Positions 44,155 through 53,140 of a DNA stretch of 62,499 nt are shown here, piece by piece; position 1 is the stretch's first letter; every line of letters begins with the position of its first letter. Under the pieces are notes generated by a model. It worked only from the letters and a program-made list of their open reading frames with translations, was not told where the DNA came from and did not search any database. The translations under genes and the position numbers were made by a program. Source of the DNA: Candidatus Eremiobacterota bacterium (lineage in GTDB: Bacteria > Vulcanimicrobiota > Vulcanimicrobiia > Vulcanimicrobiales > Vulcanimicrobiaceae); contig JAFAKB010000070.1 of NCBI GenBank assembly GCA_019235885.1, positions 1 through 62,499 of the forward strand. The letters are read 5' to 3'.

Positions 44155-46272
44155 ATGTATCGTAGCGCGGTGGTCGCCGTTCGGCTCGCGCGTCTCTTCG
44201 CCTGCATGGCAGTCGCCTGCACGCTTTTCGTCGCGTCACAAGCGACCGCTGCGTGGGCCGCCGACACCGCGAGCACGTTCGTGATGAATGCGGTGCGTGC
44301 GAGCGCGCCGCCGAACCTCGACGGCAACCTGGATACGCCGGCCTGGCGGGCGGCGGCGCACGTCGACTTGAGCTGGGACATAGGCTATCAGCGCCCCGTG
44401 GCGCAGCGCACCGCGGCGTATCTGTCGTACGACGACACGAACGTTTACGTCGCGTTCCGGTGCTGGCAGACGACGCCGGCGGTGGCGACGCAGCATACGA
44501 ACGACGTCGGCGCGATCAGCTCCGACGACCGCGTCGCGGTCCGGTTCTGGCCCGACGGCACCAGCGGTTTCAGCTACAGCTTCATCATGAATCCCGCCGG
44601 CGCACACCGCGCCGGCTCATCGGAGAACGCCGCCTTCGCGCCGACGTGGCGCTCGTTCGGCGAAACGCTCCAGGACGGTTGGGTCGTGATGGCAGCGATC
44701 CCGCTGAAGGTCATGAAGGCGGCCGGCACGTCGGCATGGCGCGTGCAGTTCTCGCGGGTCATCGCGGCGACCAACGAAGTTCCCATATGGTCGTACGACA
44801 AGAGCTTGAATACCGACTCCGACGTCAACTACGCGGGCTCGCTGCGGAACTTCCAGCCGCTGCTCGCCAAAGCGCGCCCGCAGCCGCGCTTCGCGCTGTA
44901 CGGCCTCGGCCAAGCCGGCGCACGCGCTGCCGGCGGCGACACCAGTGCGACCGGCGCGGACGTCTCGGTTCCGATCACGCGAAAGACGTCGCTCGTCGGA
45001 ACGTTCCACCCGGACTACTCGAACGTCGAGCTCGACCAGCAGACGATCGCGCCGACCGAGTTCGCCCGCTCCTTCCAAGAAGTGCGGCCGTTCTTCACCC
45101 AGCTGCTGAACTACTTCAACAACGTCAACTGCAACAACTGTCTCGACTGGCGCCAGCTGTACACGCCGGGGATCCCGACGCCGCGCGACGGCTACGCGAT
45201 CGAAGGGCAGGAAGGCCGCTTCAAGTTCGCCGCGTTCGACGCGATCGGTTCCGGGCTCTCGCGCGCCGACAACGCCGAGTCGTTGCGGTACTCGACGCCC
45301 GACAACACCCGCGCGCTGCAGTTTCAGCGCGTCGGCGTCGATTACCGGGGCCTGCACGACGTCGCGGATTTCACTCAGCTCAACCTGTGGAACCATCACA
45401 ACGCCGGCGCGTACGTGACCTACGGCGACGAGCACGGAACGACGGTGACCGATCCTGGCGCGGCGACCTGGCGCGAGGCCGGCGCGTACACCGCCTCGCC
45501 GACCGCCGGGATCTACGGCGCGATCCGCAAGATCGGCTCGCAGTACGCGCCCGCCGACGGTTTCACCGAGCACAACGACGTCGCCGGCTACTCGCTCTAC
45601 GGTTTCCGCACCTGGAACTTCGGGCCGAAGGCGTTCGTGCAGTCGCTGACGCTGGGCGACTCGTTCGACCTCTACCACGGAACCGGGATCGGCGTGAACC
45701 AGCTCGACGCGAACCCGAGCCTGAGCCTTTCGACCCGCACGCAGTTCTCGCTCAACGTAGGGCTGGGCGACAACTATCTCTCGTACGGCCCGGGAGCCTC
45801 GTATGACTTCAACCAGAACGGCGCTACCCTCGGCTACAAGACCAGCACGTCGACGCCGACGCAAGTCGGCTACTTCGTCGGCCGCTTCGGACCCGGCAGC
45901 CTGCGCTCATCGTTTCGATCGACCACGCTCCCGCTCGGGCGCCGCATGACGGTCACGTTCGAAGCCGACGACACGCGCTACCTCGCCGACAACGGCGCGT
46001 TCTACACGAACTGGCTCGAGCGCGCGAGCTTCGCGTACGAGATCAACCGCGGCACCTCGTTCGCCGCGGGAATCCGCAAGATCGTCGGGACGCAGCCGCC
46101 GGTCTTCGGGCCGCCCTCGCCGCTCGACGCGACGAACGTCTCGCTCGCGTTCCACCGGCGGCTCGGCGCCGACGAACTCTTCGCCGTTTACGGCGATCCG
46201 AACCAGCTCAGCACCCGTCCAGCCGCGATCGTCAAGTACGTCCACTACTTCGGCGCCGAGAAAGGCACCTGA
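44155..46272 (+). CDS. CBM9-like plus DUF5916 beta-barrel protein, second paralogue
   Basis: Secreted protein of 705 aa similar in layout to the gene at 39144. A signal peptide (ending about ATAAWA) precedes a CBM9/DOMON-like domain (NLDGNLDTPAWRAA, YLSYDDTNVYVAFRCW) and the DUF5916 barrel with PDYSNVELDQQTIAPTEF and VRPFFTQLLNYF. A short Cys-rich insert (NVNCNNCLDW) near residue 325 is absent from the other copy. ATG 44155 is preferred over TTG 44119. The 159 bp upstream hold an AT-richer patch (44090-44125) with a small GTTTGGTAAAC dyad but no clear promoter. The formamidopyrimidine glycosylase gene follows after 25 bp. Confidence 0.8.
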   Translation: MYRSAVVAVRLARLFACMAVACTLFVASQATAAWAADTASTFVMNAVRASAPPNLDGNLDTPAWRAAAHVDLSWDIGYQRPVAQRTAAYLSYDDTNVYVAFRCWQTTPAVATQHTNDVGAISSDDRVAVRFWPDGTSGFSYSFIMNPAGAHRAGSSENAAFAPTWRSFGETLQDGWVVMAAIPLKVMKAAGTSAWRVQFSRVIAATNEVPIWSYDKSLNTDSDVNYAGSLRNFQPLLAKARPQPRFALYGLGQAGARAAGGDTSATGADVSVPITRKTSLVGTFHPDYSNVELDQQTIAPTEFARSFQEVRPFFTQLLNYFNNVNCNNCLDWRQLYTPGIPTPRDGYAIEGQEGRFKFAAFDAIGSGLSRADNAESLRYSTPDNTRALQFQRVGVDYRGLHDVADFTQLNLWNHHNAGAYVTYGDEHGTTVTDPGAATWREAGAYTASPTAGIYGAIRKIGSQYAPADGFTEHNDVAGYSLYGFRTWNFGPKAFVQSLTLGDSFDLYHGTGIGVNQLDANPSLSLSTRTQFSLNVGLGDNYLSYGPGASYDFNQNGATLGYKTSTSTPTQVGYFVGRFGPGSLRSSFRSTTLPLGRRMTVTFEADDTRYLADNGAFYTNWLERASFAYEINRGTSFAAGIRKIVGTQPPVFGPPSPLDATNVSLAFHRRLGADELFAVYGDPNQLSTRPAAIVKYVHYFGAEKGT

Positions 46273-46297
46273 CCGCACCGAGACGTAGCGAGCCGCG

Positions 46298-47197
46298 ATG
46301 CCTGAGCTGCCCGACGTCGCGGCGTACATCGCGGCGCTCGAACCGCGGATCGTCCAGCAGCCGCTCGAGCGCGTGCGGCTGGCGAACCCGTTTTTGCTGC
46401 GCACCGCCGAGCCGCCGATCGCCAGCGCGGAAGGCCGCGCCGTGCGTGAGCTGCGGCGCGTCGGGAAGCGGATCGCGATCGGGCTCGAGGGCGAGCTGTG
46501 GCTGGTGATCCATTTGATGATCGCGGGGCGGCTGCACTGGCGTCCGCACGGCGCGACGCTCGCCGGCCGCAACGCGCTCGCGGCGTTCGATTTTCCCGAC
46601 GGGTCGCTGGTGCTGACCGAGGCCGGCTCGAAACGGCGCGCGTCGTTGCACCTCGTGCGCGGCGAAGCGGAGCTGGCGGCGCTCGATCCGGGCGGGATCG
46701 ACGTGTTCGCGTGCGACCTCACCGCGTTTCGCGCGGCGCTCACCGCCGAGAACCGCACGCTCAAGCGCGCGCTGACCGATCCGCGCATCCTGAGCGGGAT
46801 CGGCAACGCCTACTCGGACGAGATCCTGCACGAGGCGCGGCTCTCGCCGGTGGCGCTGACGCACAACCTGAAACCGGAGGAGTGGGAACGGCTTTTCGAC
46901 GCGACGCGCAAGACGCTTCAGCTCTGGATCGACCGCCTGCGCGACGAAGCGTCCTCCGCATTCCCCGAAAAGGTCACCGCGTTTCGCGACGACATGGCCG
47001 TGCACGGCCGCTACGGCAAGCCGTGTCCGCGCTGCGGCGCGCCGATCCAGCGGATTCGCTACGCCGACAACGAGACGAACTATTGCCCCGCGTGCCAGAC
47101 CGGCGGGAAGCTGCTCGCCGATCGAAGTCTTTCGCGGCTGCTCGGCTCCGACTGGCCGCGCACGCTGGACGAGCTCGAGGCGCTCAAGCGGCGTTAG
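46298..47197 (+). CDS. Formamidopyrimidine-DNA glycosylase family repair enzyme
   Basis: Bifunctional DNA glycosylase/AP lyase of 299 aa that removes oxidised bases. The N-terminus MPELPDV exposes Pro2 and Glu3 as catalytic residues after Met removal. The H2TH region includes [20 protein letters not shown], and the C-terminal zinc finger has CPRCGAP...YCPACQTGG. The second half of the finger differs from classical Fpg (usually TxxCPxCQ near the very end). About 25 residues follow, so a Nei or Fpg assignment is open. It converges on the thiolase gene with a 14-bp overlap of coding ends. Confidence 0.9.
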   Translation: MPELPDVAAYIAALEPRIVQQPLERVRLANPFLLRTAEPPIASAEGRAVRELRRVGKRIAIGLEGELWLVIHLMIAGRLHWRPHGATLAGRNALAAFDFPDGSLVLTEAGSKRRASLHLVRGEAELAALDPGGIDVFACDLTAFRAALTAENRTLKRALTDPRILSGIGNAYSDEILHEARLSPVALTHNLKPEEWERLFDATRKTLQLWIDRLRDEASSAFPEKVTAFRDDMAVHGRYGKPCPRCGAPIQRIRYADNETNYCPACQTGGKLLADRSLSRLLGSDWPRTLDELEALKRR

Positions 47198-48371
47198 CTG
47201 ACAGCCGCTCGACGATCGTCACGTTGGCGAGGCCGCCGCCCTCGCACATCGTCTGCAGGCCGTAGCGGCCGTTGCGGCGGGCGAGCGCGTGCAGCAGCGT
47301 CGTCATCAGCTTCGTGCCGGAAGCGCCGAGCGGGTGGCCGAGCGCGATCGCGCCGCCGTGGACGTTGAGCTTCACCGGATCGGCGCCGGTCTCGCGCAGC
47401 CACGCCAGCGGGACCGGCGCGAACGCTTCGTTCACTTCGTACAGGTCGATCTGATCGATCGTCATTCCCGCCTTCGCGAGTGCGCGCTGCGTCGCCGGAA
47501 TCGGCGCTTCCAGCATGATCACCGGATCGTGTCCCAGCACGCTTAGGTGCACGATCCGCGCGAGCGGCTCGATCGCGAGCGCCTTCAGCCCGCGCTCGTT
47601 CGCGATGAGGCACGCCGAAGCGCCGTCGCAGATCTGACTGGAACTCGCCGCGGTGACGCGCCCGCCTTCACGCAGCAATTTCACCGACCGTATCGCTTCG
47701 AGGCTCGCGTCGAACCGAATCCCTTCGTCGATCGCGTGCACGGCGTTCGAGCCGTCCGCGAGCGTGACCTCGAGCGGGACGATCTCCGCGCTGAAGAGCC
47801 CGTCCTCGGTCGCGGCGATCGCCTTGCGATGGCTGTCGAAGCTGTACGCGTCGAGCTCGTCGCGGGAAAGCTCGTACTTACGCGCGATCATCTCGGCGCC
47901 ATCGAACTGGCTGAACTCCACCCCGGGATACCGCTCGTCCATGTGCGGGCTCTTGTAGACGCCGTAGCCATGCTGGGCGGGAAACGCCGTCGACGCGCTG
48001 ATCGGAACGCGCGTCATGCTCTCGACGCCGCCGGCGATCACGACGTCCATCGTCCCCGACATCACCGCTTGCGCGGCGAAGTGCAGCGCCTGCTGCGAGG
48101 ATCCGCACTGCCGGTCCACGGTGGTGCCCGGCACGCTCTCCGGAAGCTTCGAAGCCAGCACGGCGTTGCGCGCGACGTTCATCGCCTGCTGTCCGATCTG
48201 CACCACGCAGCCGAGGATCACGTCCTCGACCGCGGCGGGATCCGCGCCGCTGCGCTCGATCAGCGCGTCGAGCACGTGCGCGGCCAGGTCGGCCGGATGC
48301 CAGCCGGCGAGCTTCCCGCCCTTGCGGCCGCCGGCGGTCCGCACCGCGCCGGCGATGTAGGCTTCTGCCAT
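47184..48371 (-). CDS. Acetyl-CoA acetyltransferase/3-ketoacyl-CoA thiolase
   Basis: Thiolase of 395 aa, active in acyl-CoA breakdown or acetoacetyl-CoA formation. It shows [19 protein letters not shown] at the start, the nucleophilic Cys in [17 protein letters not shown], the NEAFAPVP loop, [14 protein letters not shown] with the catalytic His, and the second Cys in [10 protein letters not shown]. The start may be ATG 48371 or ATG 48404 (adding 11 residues). It is divergent from the ABC transporter gene. The enoyl-CoA hydratase at 61494 acts in the same type of pathway but is distant. Confidence 0.92.
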   Translation of the reverse strand: MAEAYIAGAVRTAGGRKGGKLAGWHPADLAAHVLDALIERSGADPAAVEDVILGCVVQIGQQAMNVARNAVLASKLPESVPGTTVDRQCGSSQQALHFAAQAVMSGTMDVVIAGGVESMTRVPISASTAFPAQHGYGVYKSPHMDERYPGVEFSQFDGAEMIARKYELSRDELDAYSFDSHRKAIAATEDGLFSAEIVPLEVTLADGSNAVHAIDEGIRFDASLEAIRSVKLLREGGRVTAASSSQICDGASACLIANERGLKALAIEPLARIVHLSVLGHDPVIMLEAPIPATQRALAKAGMTIDQIDLYEVNEAFAPVPLAWLRETGADPVKLNVHGGAIALGHPLGASGTKLMTTLLHALARRNGRYGLQTMCEGGGLANVTIVERLSANAA

Positions 48372-48428
48372 GGGCGCTTCTTCGCGCGGCGCTGCAACAT
48401 TCATCGCGTTTTCGCGGTCACACCGGCC

Positions 48429-49349
48429 GTGAGCGATGCGATCGTCGTCGAGCGGCTCGTCAAGCGCTACGGCGAGCTCGACGCGGTCGCCGGCATCAGC
48501 TTTTCCGTCCCGCGCGGCACGGTCTTCGGGCTGCTCGGCCGCAACGGCGCGGGAAAGACGACGACGCTGGAATGCTGCATCGGGCTCAACCGGCCGACCT
48601 CGGGCCGGGTCCGCGTCCTGGGCTTGGATCCGACGGCGCCGCGCGATCTGGCGCGGCTGCGGCCGCGGATCGGCGTTCAGCTGCAGGCGACCTCGCTGCC
48701 GGAAAAGGCGAGCGTGCGCGAAGTGCTGGAACTCTACGCCGCGTACTACGGGATCGCACCGCGTTCGGCCGAGATGGCGGCGCGGGTCGGGCTCGACGGC
48801 AAGCTCGAGCGCCAGGTCGCGCAGATGTCGGGCGGCGAGCAGCAGCGGCTCGCTCTCGCGCTGGCGCTGCAGCACGATCCCGAGGTGTTGTTTCTCGACG
48901 AGCCGACCGCCGGGATGGACGCGTTCGGACGGCGCATCTTGTGGGGTGAGGTCGAGCGGCTGCGCGACGCGGGGAAAACGATCGTGCTGACGACGCACTA
49001 CATCGAGGAGGCGCAGCGGCTCGCCGGCTGCGTCTGCGTCGTGCAGCGCGGGACGATCGTCGCCGAGGACACGCCGGCCGAGCTGGTCGCGAAGCACGGC
49101 GGCGAGGCGACGGTAACGATCGTCGCGGACGGTTTCGAGCCGGACGCCGCGCTGCGCGCGCTCGGCCGCTGGACGAACGGCGCGGAGTGGAAGCTCACCA
49201 CGCACGGCGAGCCGGGGCTCGCGCTGGCCGCGGTGGTCACGCACGCGAACGCGGCCGGCGCGACGATCCACTCGCTCGACATGCACCGGCCGACGCTCGA
49301 GGACGCCTTCATCGCGATCACCGGCGAGAAGATCGGAGAAGCGGGATGA
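48429..49349 (+). CDS. ABC exporter ATP-binding protein (DrrA-like)
   Basis: Cytoplasmic ATPase subunit of 306 aa of a type-2 (ABC-2) exporter. It has Walker A GRNGAGKTTT, Q-loop region IGVQLQATSL, signature MSGGEQQRLALALAL, Walker B VLFLDEPTAGMD and the H-loop TTHYIEEA. A C-terminal 85-residue extension is common in drug, antibiotic and lipid exporters. The GTG at 48429 gives the normal N-terminus. It overlaps the permease by ATGA, making a two-gene transporter. The substrate cannot be told. Confidence 0.92.
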   Translation: MSDAIVVERLVKRYGELDAVAGISFSVPRGTVFGLLGRNGAGKTTTLECCIGLNRPTSGRVRVLGLDPTAPRDLARLRPRIGVQLQATSLPEKASVREVLELYAAYYGIAPRSAEMAARVGLDGKLERQVAQMSGGEQQRLALALALQHDPEVLFLDEPTAGMDAFGRRILWGEVERLRDAGKTIVLTTHYIEEAQRLAGCVCVVQRGTIVAEDTPAELVAKHGGEATVTIVADGFEPDAALRALGRWTNGAEWKLTTHGEPGLALAAVVTHANAAGATIHSLDMHRPTLEDAFIAITGEKIGEAG

Positions 49350-50089
49350 CGCTGCTGCGGATGTTCCTCGTGCAGACGAAGATGCACTTCCTGTGGTACT
49401 TCCGGCGCGACGGCGAGATGATCTTCTGGACGCTCGCGATGCCGGTCTTCTTTCTGGTGCTGTTCTCGTTCGCGTTCTCGAGCGGGCCGACGTCACGCAC
49501 GTCGGGATTCCTGGTGCCGGGGATCATCGGCGCGCAAGTGCTGAGCGCGGGGTTCTGGGGCGTCGGCGTGATGCTGGCGACGTTCCGCGAGAAGCACCTG
49601 CTCAAGCGCGTCTACCTGACGCCGATGCCCGCCTGGGTGTTCTTCGCCTCGCTGGTCGTCTATCGCATGGTGCTGCTCGCCGCGCAAGCGCTGCTGCTCG
49701 TCGCGGCCGGCGCGCTGCTGTTCCACGTGCGGATCGCCGGCAACCCCTTCGAGATTGCCTTTGTGTTGCTGTTGGGGACGGCGACGTTCGTCTCGCTCGG
49801 CACGATCGTCGGCGCGCTGGCCCGCACCACGGAGAGTGCGAACAACATCGCCTCGGTCCTCACCGTCCCGCTGGCATTTCTCTCCGACGCGTACGTGCCG
49901 ATCGACCGCTTCCCGCACGCCGTCGCCTCGACGCTGCGGCTGCTGCCGTCGACGCAGTTCATCGACACTTTCCGCGACGTCTCGATCTACGGCCAGTCGC
50001 TCGCGCAGCACGGCGCGTGGCTCGGGATGCTGGTGCTGTGGGCGCTCGCCGGGACGGCGATCAGCGCGCGCACGTTCCGCTGGACGTAG
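49346..50089 (+). CDS. ABC-2 type exporter permease
   Basis: Inner-membrane subunit of 247 aa with six hydrophobic helices: FWTLAMPVFFLVLFSFAF, GIIGAQVLSAGFWGVGVML, LVVYRMVLLAAQALLLVAAG, LLLGTATFVSLGTIVGALA, IASVLTVPLAFLSDAYVPI and a final C-terminal helix. The LPSTQFIDTFRDV element before the last helix is typical of ABC-2 permeases. It is translationally coupled to its ATPase and probably works as a homodimer. The next gene starts 9 bp downstream but is unrelated in function. Confidence 0.9.
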   Translation: MTLLRMFLVQTKMHFLWYFRRDGEMIFWTLAMPVFFLVLFSFAFSSGPTSRTSGFLVPGIIGAQVLSAGFWGVGVMLATFREKHLLKRVYLTPMPAWVFFASLVVYRMVLLAAQALLLVAAGALLFHVRIAGNPFEIAFVLLLGTATFVSLGTIVGALARTTESANNIASVLTVPLAFLSDAYVPIDRFPHAVASTLRLLPSTQFIDTFRDVSIYGQSLAQHGAWLGMLVLWALAGTAISARTFRWT

Positions 50090-50097
50090 CGCGCGCG

Positions 50098-51267
50098 GTG
50101 GGCGGTTCGGCGGCGGCCATCGTCATCGTCGGCGGCGGCGTGATCGGCGCCAGCGTCGCTTACCATCTCGCCGCGCGCGGCGTGCGCGAGGTCGTCGTGC
50201 TCGACCGCGCACCGCGCGCCGGGGAGGGCAGCACGGGCCGCGCGACCGGAGGTTTTCGCGTGCAGTTCGCGAGCGCGGTCGAGGTGCGGCTCTCGCTGCT
50301 CGCGCGCGAGAAGCTGCGCCGTTTCACCGCAGAGACGGGCGGCGACTGCGGCTATGTCCCGGCCGGCTACCTCTGGGTTGCGACGAACGAGGACGAGCTC
50401 GCCGCGCTGCGCGATGCGCTCGCGGTGCAGCGCGCGAACGGCGTCGCGGACGCGCGCGAAGTGAGCGCCGCCGAAATCGCGGCGCTGAACCCCGCGCTCG
50501 CGCGCGACGGGATCGCCGGCGGAACGTACTGCCCGAGCGACGGCTTCATTCGCCCGCTGCAGATCCTCGACGGCTATCGCCGCGCGGCAGAACGTCTCGG
50601 CGCGCGCTTCGTCTGGGACGCGGAAGTCACCGCATTCGAGCGCGCGCACGACGGCCGCATCGCGAACGTTCACACCGCGCGCGAGGCGTTCGCGGCCGAC
50701 CATGTCGTCAACGCGGCCGGCGCGTGGGCCGCGCAGGTTGCGCGGCTCGCCGGCGTCGAGCTGCCCGTGACTCCGCTGCGACGGCAAGTCGCGGTGACGG
50801 TGCCGACCAGCGCGCTGCCCGCGACGATGCCGATGACGCTCTTCGCCGGCGACGGCTTCCACCTGCGCGTGCGCGACGGCCGGGTCTTGCTGCTGCTTCC
50901 GACCGACGGCGCCACCGACGACCCGTTCGGCGTCAGCGTCGAACCGGAATGGGTCGAAACCGTCGCGCGGCTGGCGCGCGCGCGCGTGCCGCTGCTCGCA
51001 GACGTGCCGATCGACCGTGCCGCGTGCTGGGCCGGCTTGTACGAGATGTCGCCGGACGGGCGGGCGATCGTCGGCATCGCGCCCGGCGTGCCGAACTTGT
51101 GCTTCGTGAGCGGCTCGTCCGGACACGGCGTCATGCACGCGCCGGCGCTCGGTCAGCTCGTCGCCGAGATCATCGTCGACGGCGCGGCGCGCTCGCTCGA
51201 CGCCGAGCCGCTGCGCCCGGATCGTTCCTTCGGCGCGGTGCAGCCGGCGCGCGCGCACCGGCTGTAG
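50098..51267 (+). CDS. FAD-dependent oxidoreductase (DAO family)
   Basis: D-amino-acid-oxidase/sarcosine-oxidase-type flavoenzyme of 389 aa. It has the FAD-binding motif IVIVGGGVIGASVAYHLAARG at the N-terminus, the GSTGRATGGFRVQF loop near residue 41, the middle substrate domain (HVVNAAGAWAAQVARLAG) and the C-terminal FAD contact GSSGHGVMHAPALGQ. It oxidises an amine or imino acid; the exact substrate is unknown. The GTG at 50098 is the first start after the permease stop. Probably cotranscribed with the transporter. Confidence 0.88.
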   Translation: MGGSAAAIVIVGGGVIGASVAYHLAARGVREVVVLDRAPRAGEGSTGRATGGFRVQFASAVEVRLSLLAREKLRRFTAETGGDCGYVPAGYLWVATNEDELAALRDALAVQRANGVADAREVSAAEIAALNPALARDGIAGGTYCPSDGFIRPLQILDGYRRAAERLGARFVWDAEVTAFERAHDGRIANVHTAREAFAADHVVNAAGAWAAQVARLAGVELPVTPLRRQVAVTVPTSALPATMPMTLFAGDGFHLRVRDGRVLLLLPTDGATDDPFGVSVEPEWVETVARLARARVPLLADVPIDRAACWAGLYEMSPDGRAIVGIAPGVPNLCFVSGSSGHGVMHAPALGQLVAEIIVDGAARSLDAEPLRPDRSFGAVQPARAHRL

Positions 51268-51376
51268 CATTCATCGTTCGTTCACGTCGGCGCGCTAGGA
51301 TCGTCCACAGCCGAGCCGGTCGCGCTCGGGGCGATTTTGTCGACCTATCGACCCCGCGCGCCGGCTCGGCTCATCG

Positions 51377-51601
51377 TTAGGGTTTCGAGCCGCCCGACGT
51401 CGAGCCGCCGGAGGTCGTTCCGCCGGTCGTACCGTTGGTCGTCGTGGTGGTGGTCTGCCCGTTCGTCGTCTGCTGCGTGGTCGTGCGCTGGTTCCACGGC
51501 TGCCACACGAACAAACCGATCGCAACGACGACGACGACGATCACCGCGATGAGAATCGGCGTCGAGTTGTTGGCGCTGCTTGTCGAGTCGCGTTCTACCA
51601 T
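51377..51601 (-). CDS. Small membrane-anchored Thr/Gly-rich protein
   Basis: A 74-aa protein with a short polar N-terminus, one strong membrane helix (PILIAVIVVVVVAIGLFVW, about residues 15-33) and a tail of Thr, Gln, Gly and Ser repeats (TTTTTT, GGTTSGGSTSGG). It looks like a single-pass inner-membrane protein with a flexible outer tail. No family is recognised. The opposite-strand reading frame is only the non-coding upstream extension of the Rieske gene, and the helix pattern argues that this frame is real. It stands alone, convergent with the FAD oxidoreductase gene. Confidence 0.6.
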   Translation of the reverse strand: MVERDSTSSANNSTPILIAVIVVVVVAIGLFVWQPWNQRTTTQQTTNGQTTTTTTNGTTGGTTSGGSTSGGSKP

Positions 51602-51728
51602 GCAATCGTGTCCTTCCGGGGGTGGCGATGTTGGGCTTGCTTACCCGCAAACGGCTTTTTCGAATCGGCGGCGCTGGCGTAATGCAGGCAGGCAGTCGCT
51701 TCGCACGTGCGCGCCGAACGAGCGCGGT

Positions 51729-52838
51729 ATGGAGACGTTCGTCAAGCCGCAGGTCGGCGCCGGAGCGCGAGCGCTCGGCGCACCGTGGTACCGTTCAGCG
51801 GAGGTCTTTGCGGCGGAGCGCGAGCGCATCTTCGCGCGCGACTGGATCTGCGTCGGCCGCGCCGAGCAGGCCGAACGCGCCGGCGACTTCTTCCTCGCCG
51901 ACGTCGCGGGCGAGTCGCTGATCGTCACGCGCGGCGAGGACGGTGAGCTGCGCGCGTTCTACAACGTCTGCCGCCACCGCGGCACGCGCATCTGCACCGA
52001 GCGCCGCGGACGGTTCGGCGGCTCGATCCAGTGCCCGTACCACGCCTGGACGTACGCGCTCGACGGCGCGTTGTTGGCAGCGCGCACGATGGCCGACGTG
52101 CCGGGGTTCGAGCGCGCGGGCTATCCGCTGCACCAAGCCGCGCTTGCGGCGCTCGACGGCTTCGTCTTCGTCTCGCTCGCCGCCGAGCCCGAGCCGTTCG
52201 AGCGCGCGTTCGCGCCGCTGCTCGGGCGGTTCGCGCGCTGGCGGATCGGCGCGCTGCGCACCGCGCGCACGATCGAGTACGAGCTCGCCTGCAACTGGAA
52301 GCTCGTGTTTCAAAACTACTCGGAATGCTATCACTGCCCGCTCGTCCACCCGCAGCTCGAGCGGCTCTCCCCGTCCGAGAGCGGCCGCAACGACTTGAGC
52401 GAAGGCCCGTTCCTCGGCGGCTACTCCGAGCTGCGCCGCCACGGTACGAGCCTGACCGCCAGCGGCACCACGGCGCGCGCGCCGCTCGGCGAGCTGTGCG
52501 GCGCGGATCTGCACCGCGTCTACTATTACACGATCTTTCCGTCGCTGCTGCTCAGCCTGCACCCGGATTACGTGATGGCGCACTACGTCGAGCCGCTCGC
52601 GGCGGACCGCACGCGGATCGTCTGCGGGTGGCTGTTCGATCCGCTCGCCGCCGCCTCGCCGGAGTTCGATCCGAGCGACGCGGTCGGCTTTTGGGACGTG
52701 ACCAATCGCCAAGACTGGCGGATCAACGAGCTGACGCAGCTCGGGATCGGCTCGCGGGCGTACGAGCCCGGGCCGTACGCGAACGCGGAAGGGCTGCTGG
52801 CCGCGTTCGACCGCCACTACCTGGCCGTCATGCGCTGA
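51729..52838 (+). CDS. Rieske non-haem iron oxygenase, large-subunit type
   Basis: Aromatic-ring-hydroxylating-dioxygenase-type oxygenase of 369 aa. The Rieske 2Fe-2S domain has CRHRGTRIC (C81, H83) and CPYHAW (C102, H105). The catalytic domain has the iron site NYSECYHCPLVHPQL with two His ligands and a later Asp (DVTNRQDW region). Relatives act on choline, carnitine, glycine betaine or aromatics, and the motif spacing resembles the choline/betaine group as much as classical dioxygenases. No ferredoxin or reductase gene is adjacent. ATG 51729 begins the conserved part. Confidence 0.88.
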   Translation: METFVKPQVGAGARALGAPWYRSAEVFAAERERIFARDWICVGRAEQAERAGDFFLADVAGESLIVTRGEDGELRAFYNVCRHRGTRICTERRGRFGGSIQCPYHAWTYALDGALLAARTMADVPGFERAGYPLHQAALAALDGFVFVSLAAEPEPFERAFAPLLGRFARWRIGALRTARTIEYELACNWKLVFQNYSECYHCPLVHPQLERLSPSESGRNDLSEGPFLGGYSELRRHGTSLTASGTTARAPLGELCGADLHRVYYYTIFPSLLLSLHPDYVMAHYVEPLAADRTRIVCGWLFDPLAAASPEFDPSDAVGFWDVTNRQDWRINELTQLGIGSRAYEPGPYANAEGLLAAFDRHYLAVMR

Positions 52839-52861
52839 AGCGCCGGGCGAAGCGCGGACGC

Positions 52862-52912
52862 AAAAAAATCCCGCGAGCTTCGCCGGGGGTTGACCCACCG
52901 GCGAGCCCGCGG
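52862..52912 (-). terminator. Intrinsic terminator read on the minus strand
   Basis: On the minus strand a hairpin of about 15 bp with a small bulge (arms 52898-52912 and 52871-52886, an inner GGG/CCC pair in the loop) is followed by a run of seven T (52868-52862). It could end a minus-strand small RNA or the more distant transcript of the peptide-binding lipoprotein gene. Confidence 0.7.
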
Positions 52913-52976
52913 TCGTGTTGACGAACGCGAGCCCGACACGTTGCTCCGTCCCTCACCACGAGGCCGTACACCCGTC
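52862..52976 (-). ncRNA. Candidate small RNA behind 11-bp direct repeats
   Basis: Proposed transcript of about 115 nt. It starts roughly 7 nt after the CACAAT box (52983-52988) and ends at the T-tract after the strong hairpin. The -10-like box has no -35 box but lies 10 bp after the last 11-bp repeat unit, the spacing at which PhoB-type activators replace the -35 element. No convincing reading frame was seen in it. This is an inference from layout; expression data are needed. Confidence 0.4.
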
Positions 52977-52998
52977 GAACCGATTGTGCAAGGCGCGA

Positions 52999-53038
52999 CT
53001 TACGGCGCGCTTACGGAAACCTTATCAACCGCTTACGG
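52999..53038 (-). promoter_or_regulatory. Four 11-bp direct repeats, OmpR/PhoB-type binding site
   Basis: Read on the plus strand the 7-bp units CTTACGG, CTTACGG, CTTATCA and CTTACGG start at 52999, 53010, 53021 and 53032, exactly 11 bp apart, each followed by a 4-bp spacer. A 7+4 arrangement in direct repeat is the geometry of Pho boxes and related winged-helix regulator sites, although the sequence is not the enterobacterial one. The minus-strand -10-like box sits 10 bp beyond the array. Confidence 0.6.
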
Positions 53039-53053
53039 CCGGGCGGAAAGGAC

Positions 53054-53097
53054 GTGTGCGGCGCTCACCCCCTGCAAGCCTGTGTGCGGCCACTCAC
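53054..53097. repeat. Pair of 15-bp near-identical repeats
   Basis: GTGTGCGGCGCTCAC at 53054-53068 and GTGTGCGGCCACTCAC at 53082-53097, 28 bp apart start to start. Both begin GTG and end CAC. They could be a second regulator site next to the 11-bp array; meaning unknown. Confidence 0.4.
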
Positions 53098-53140
53098 AAT
53101 GCTCGGCGCTGCAGCTAGCCGTAGAAACATGCTACGCTGC

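Larger units (their letters stand above)
52839..53140. other. 302-bp intergenic region with small-RNA-like signals
   Basis: No protein gene is supported. From left to right it holds an A-tract and long hairpin (terminator read on the minus strand, 52862-52912), a CACAAT -10-like box on the minus strand (52983-52988), four 11-bp repeat units (52999-53038) and a pair of 15-bp repeats (53054-53097). The combination suggests a regulated small RNA on the minus strand. Confidence 0.55.
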
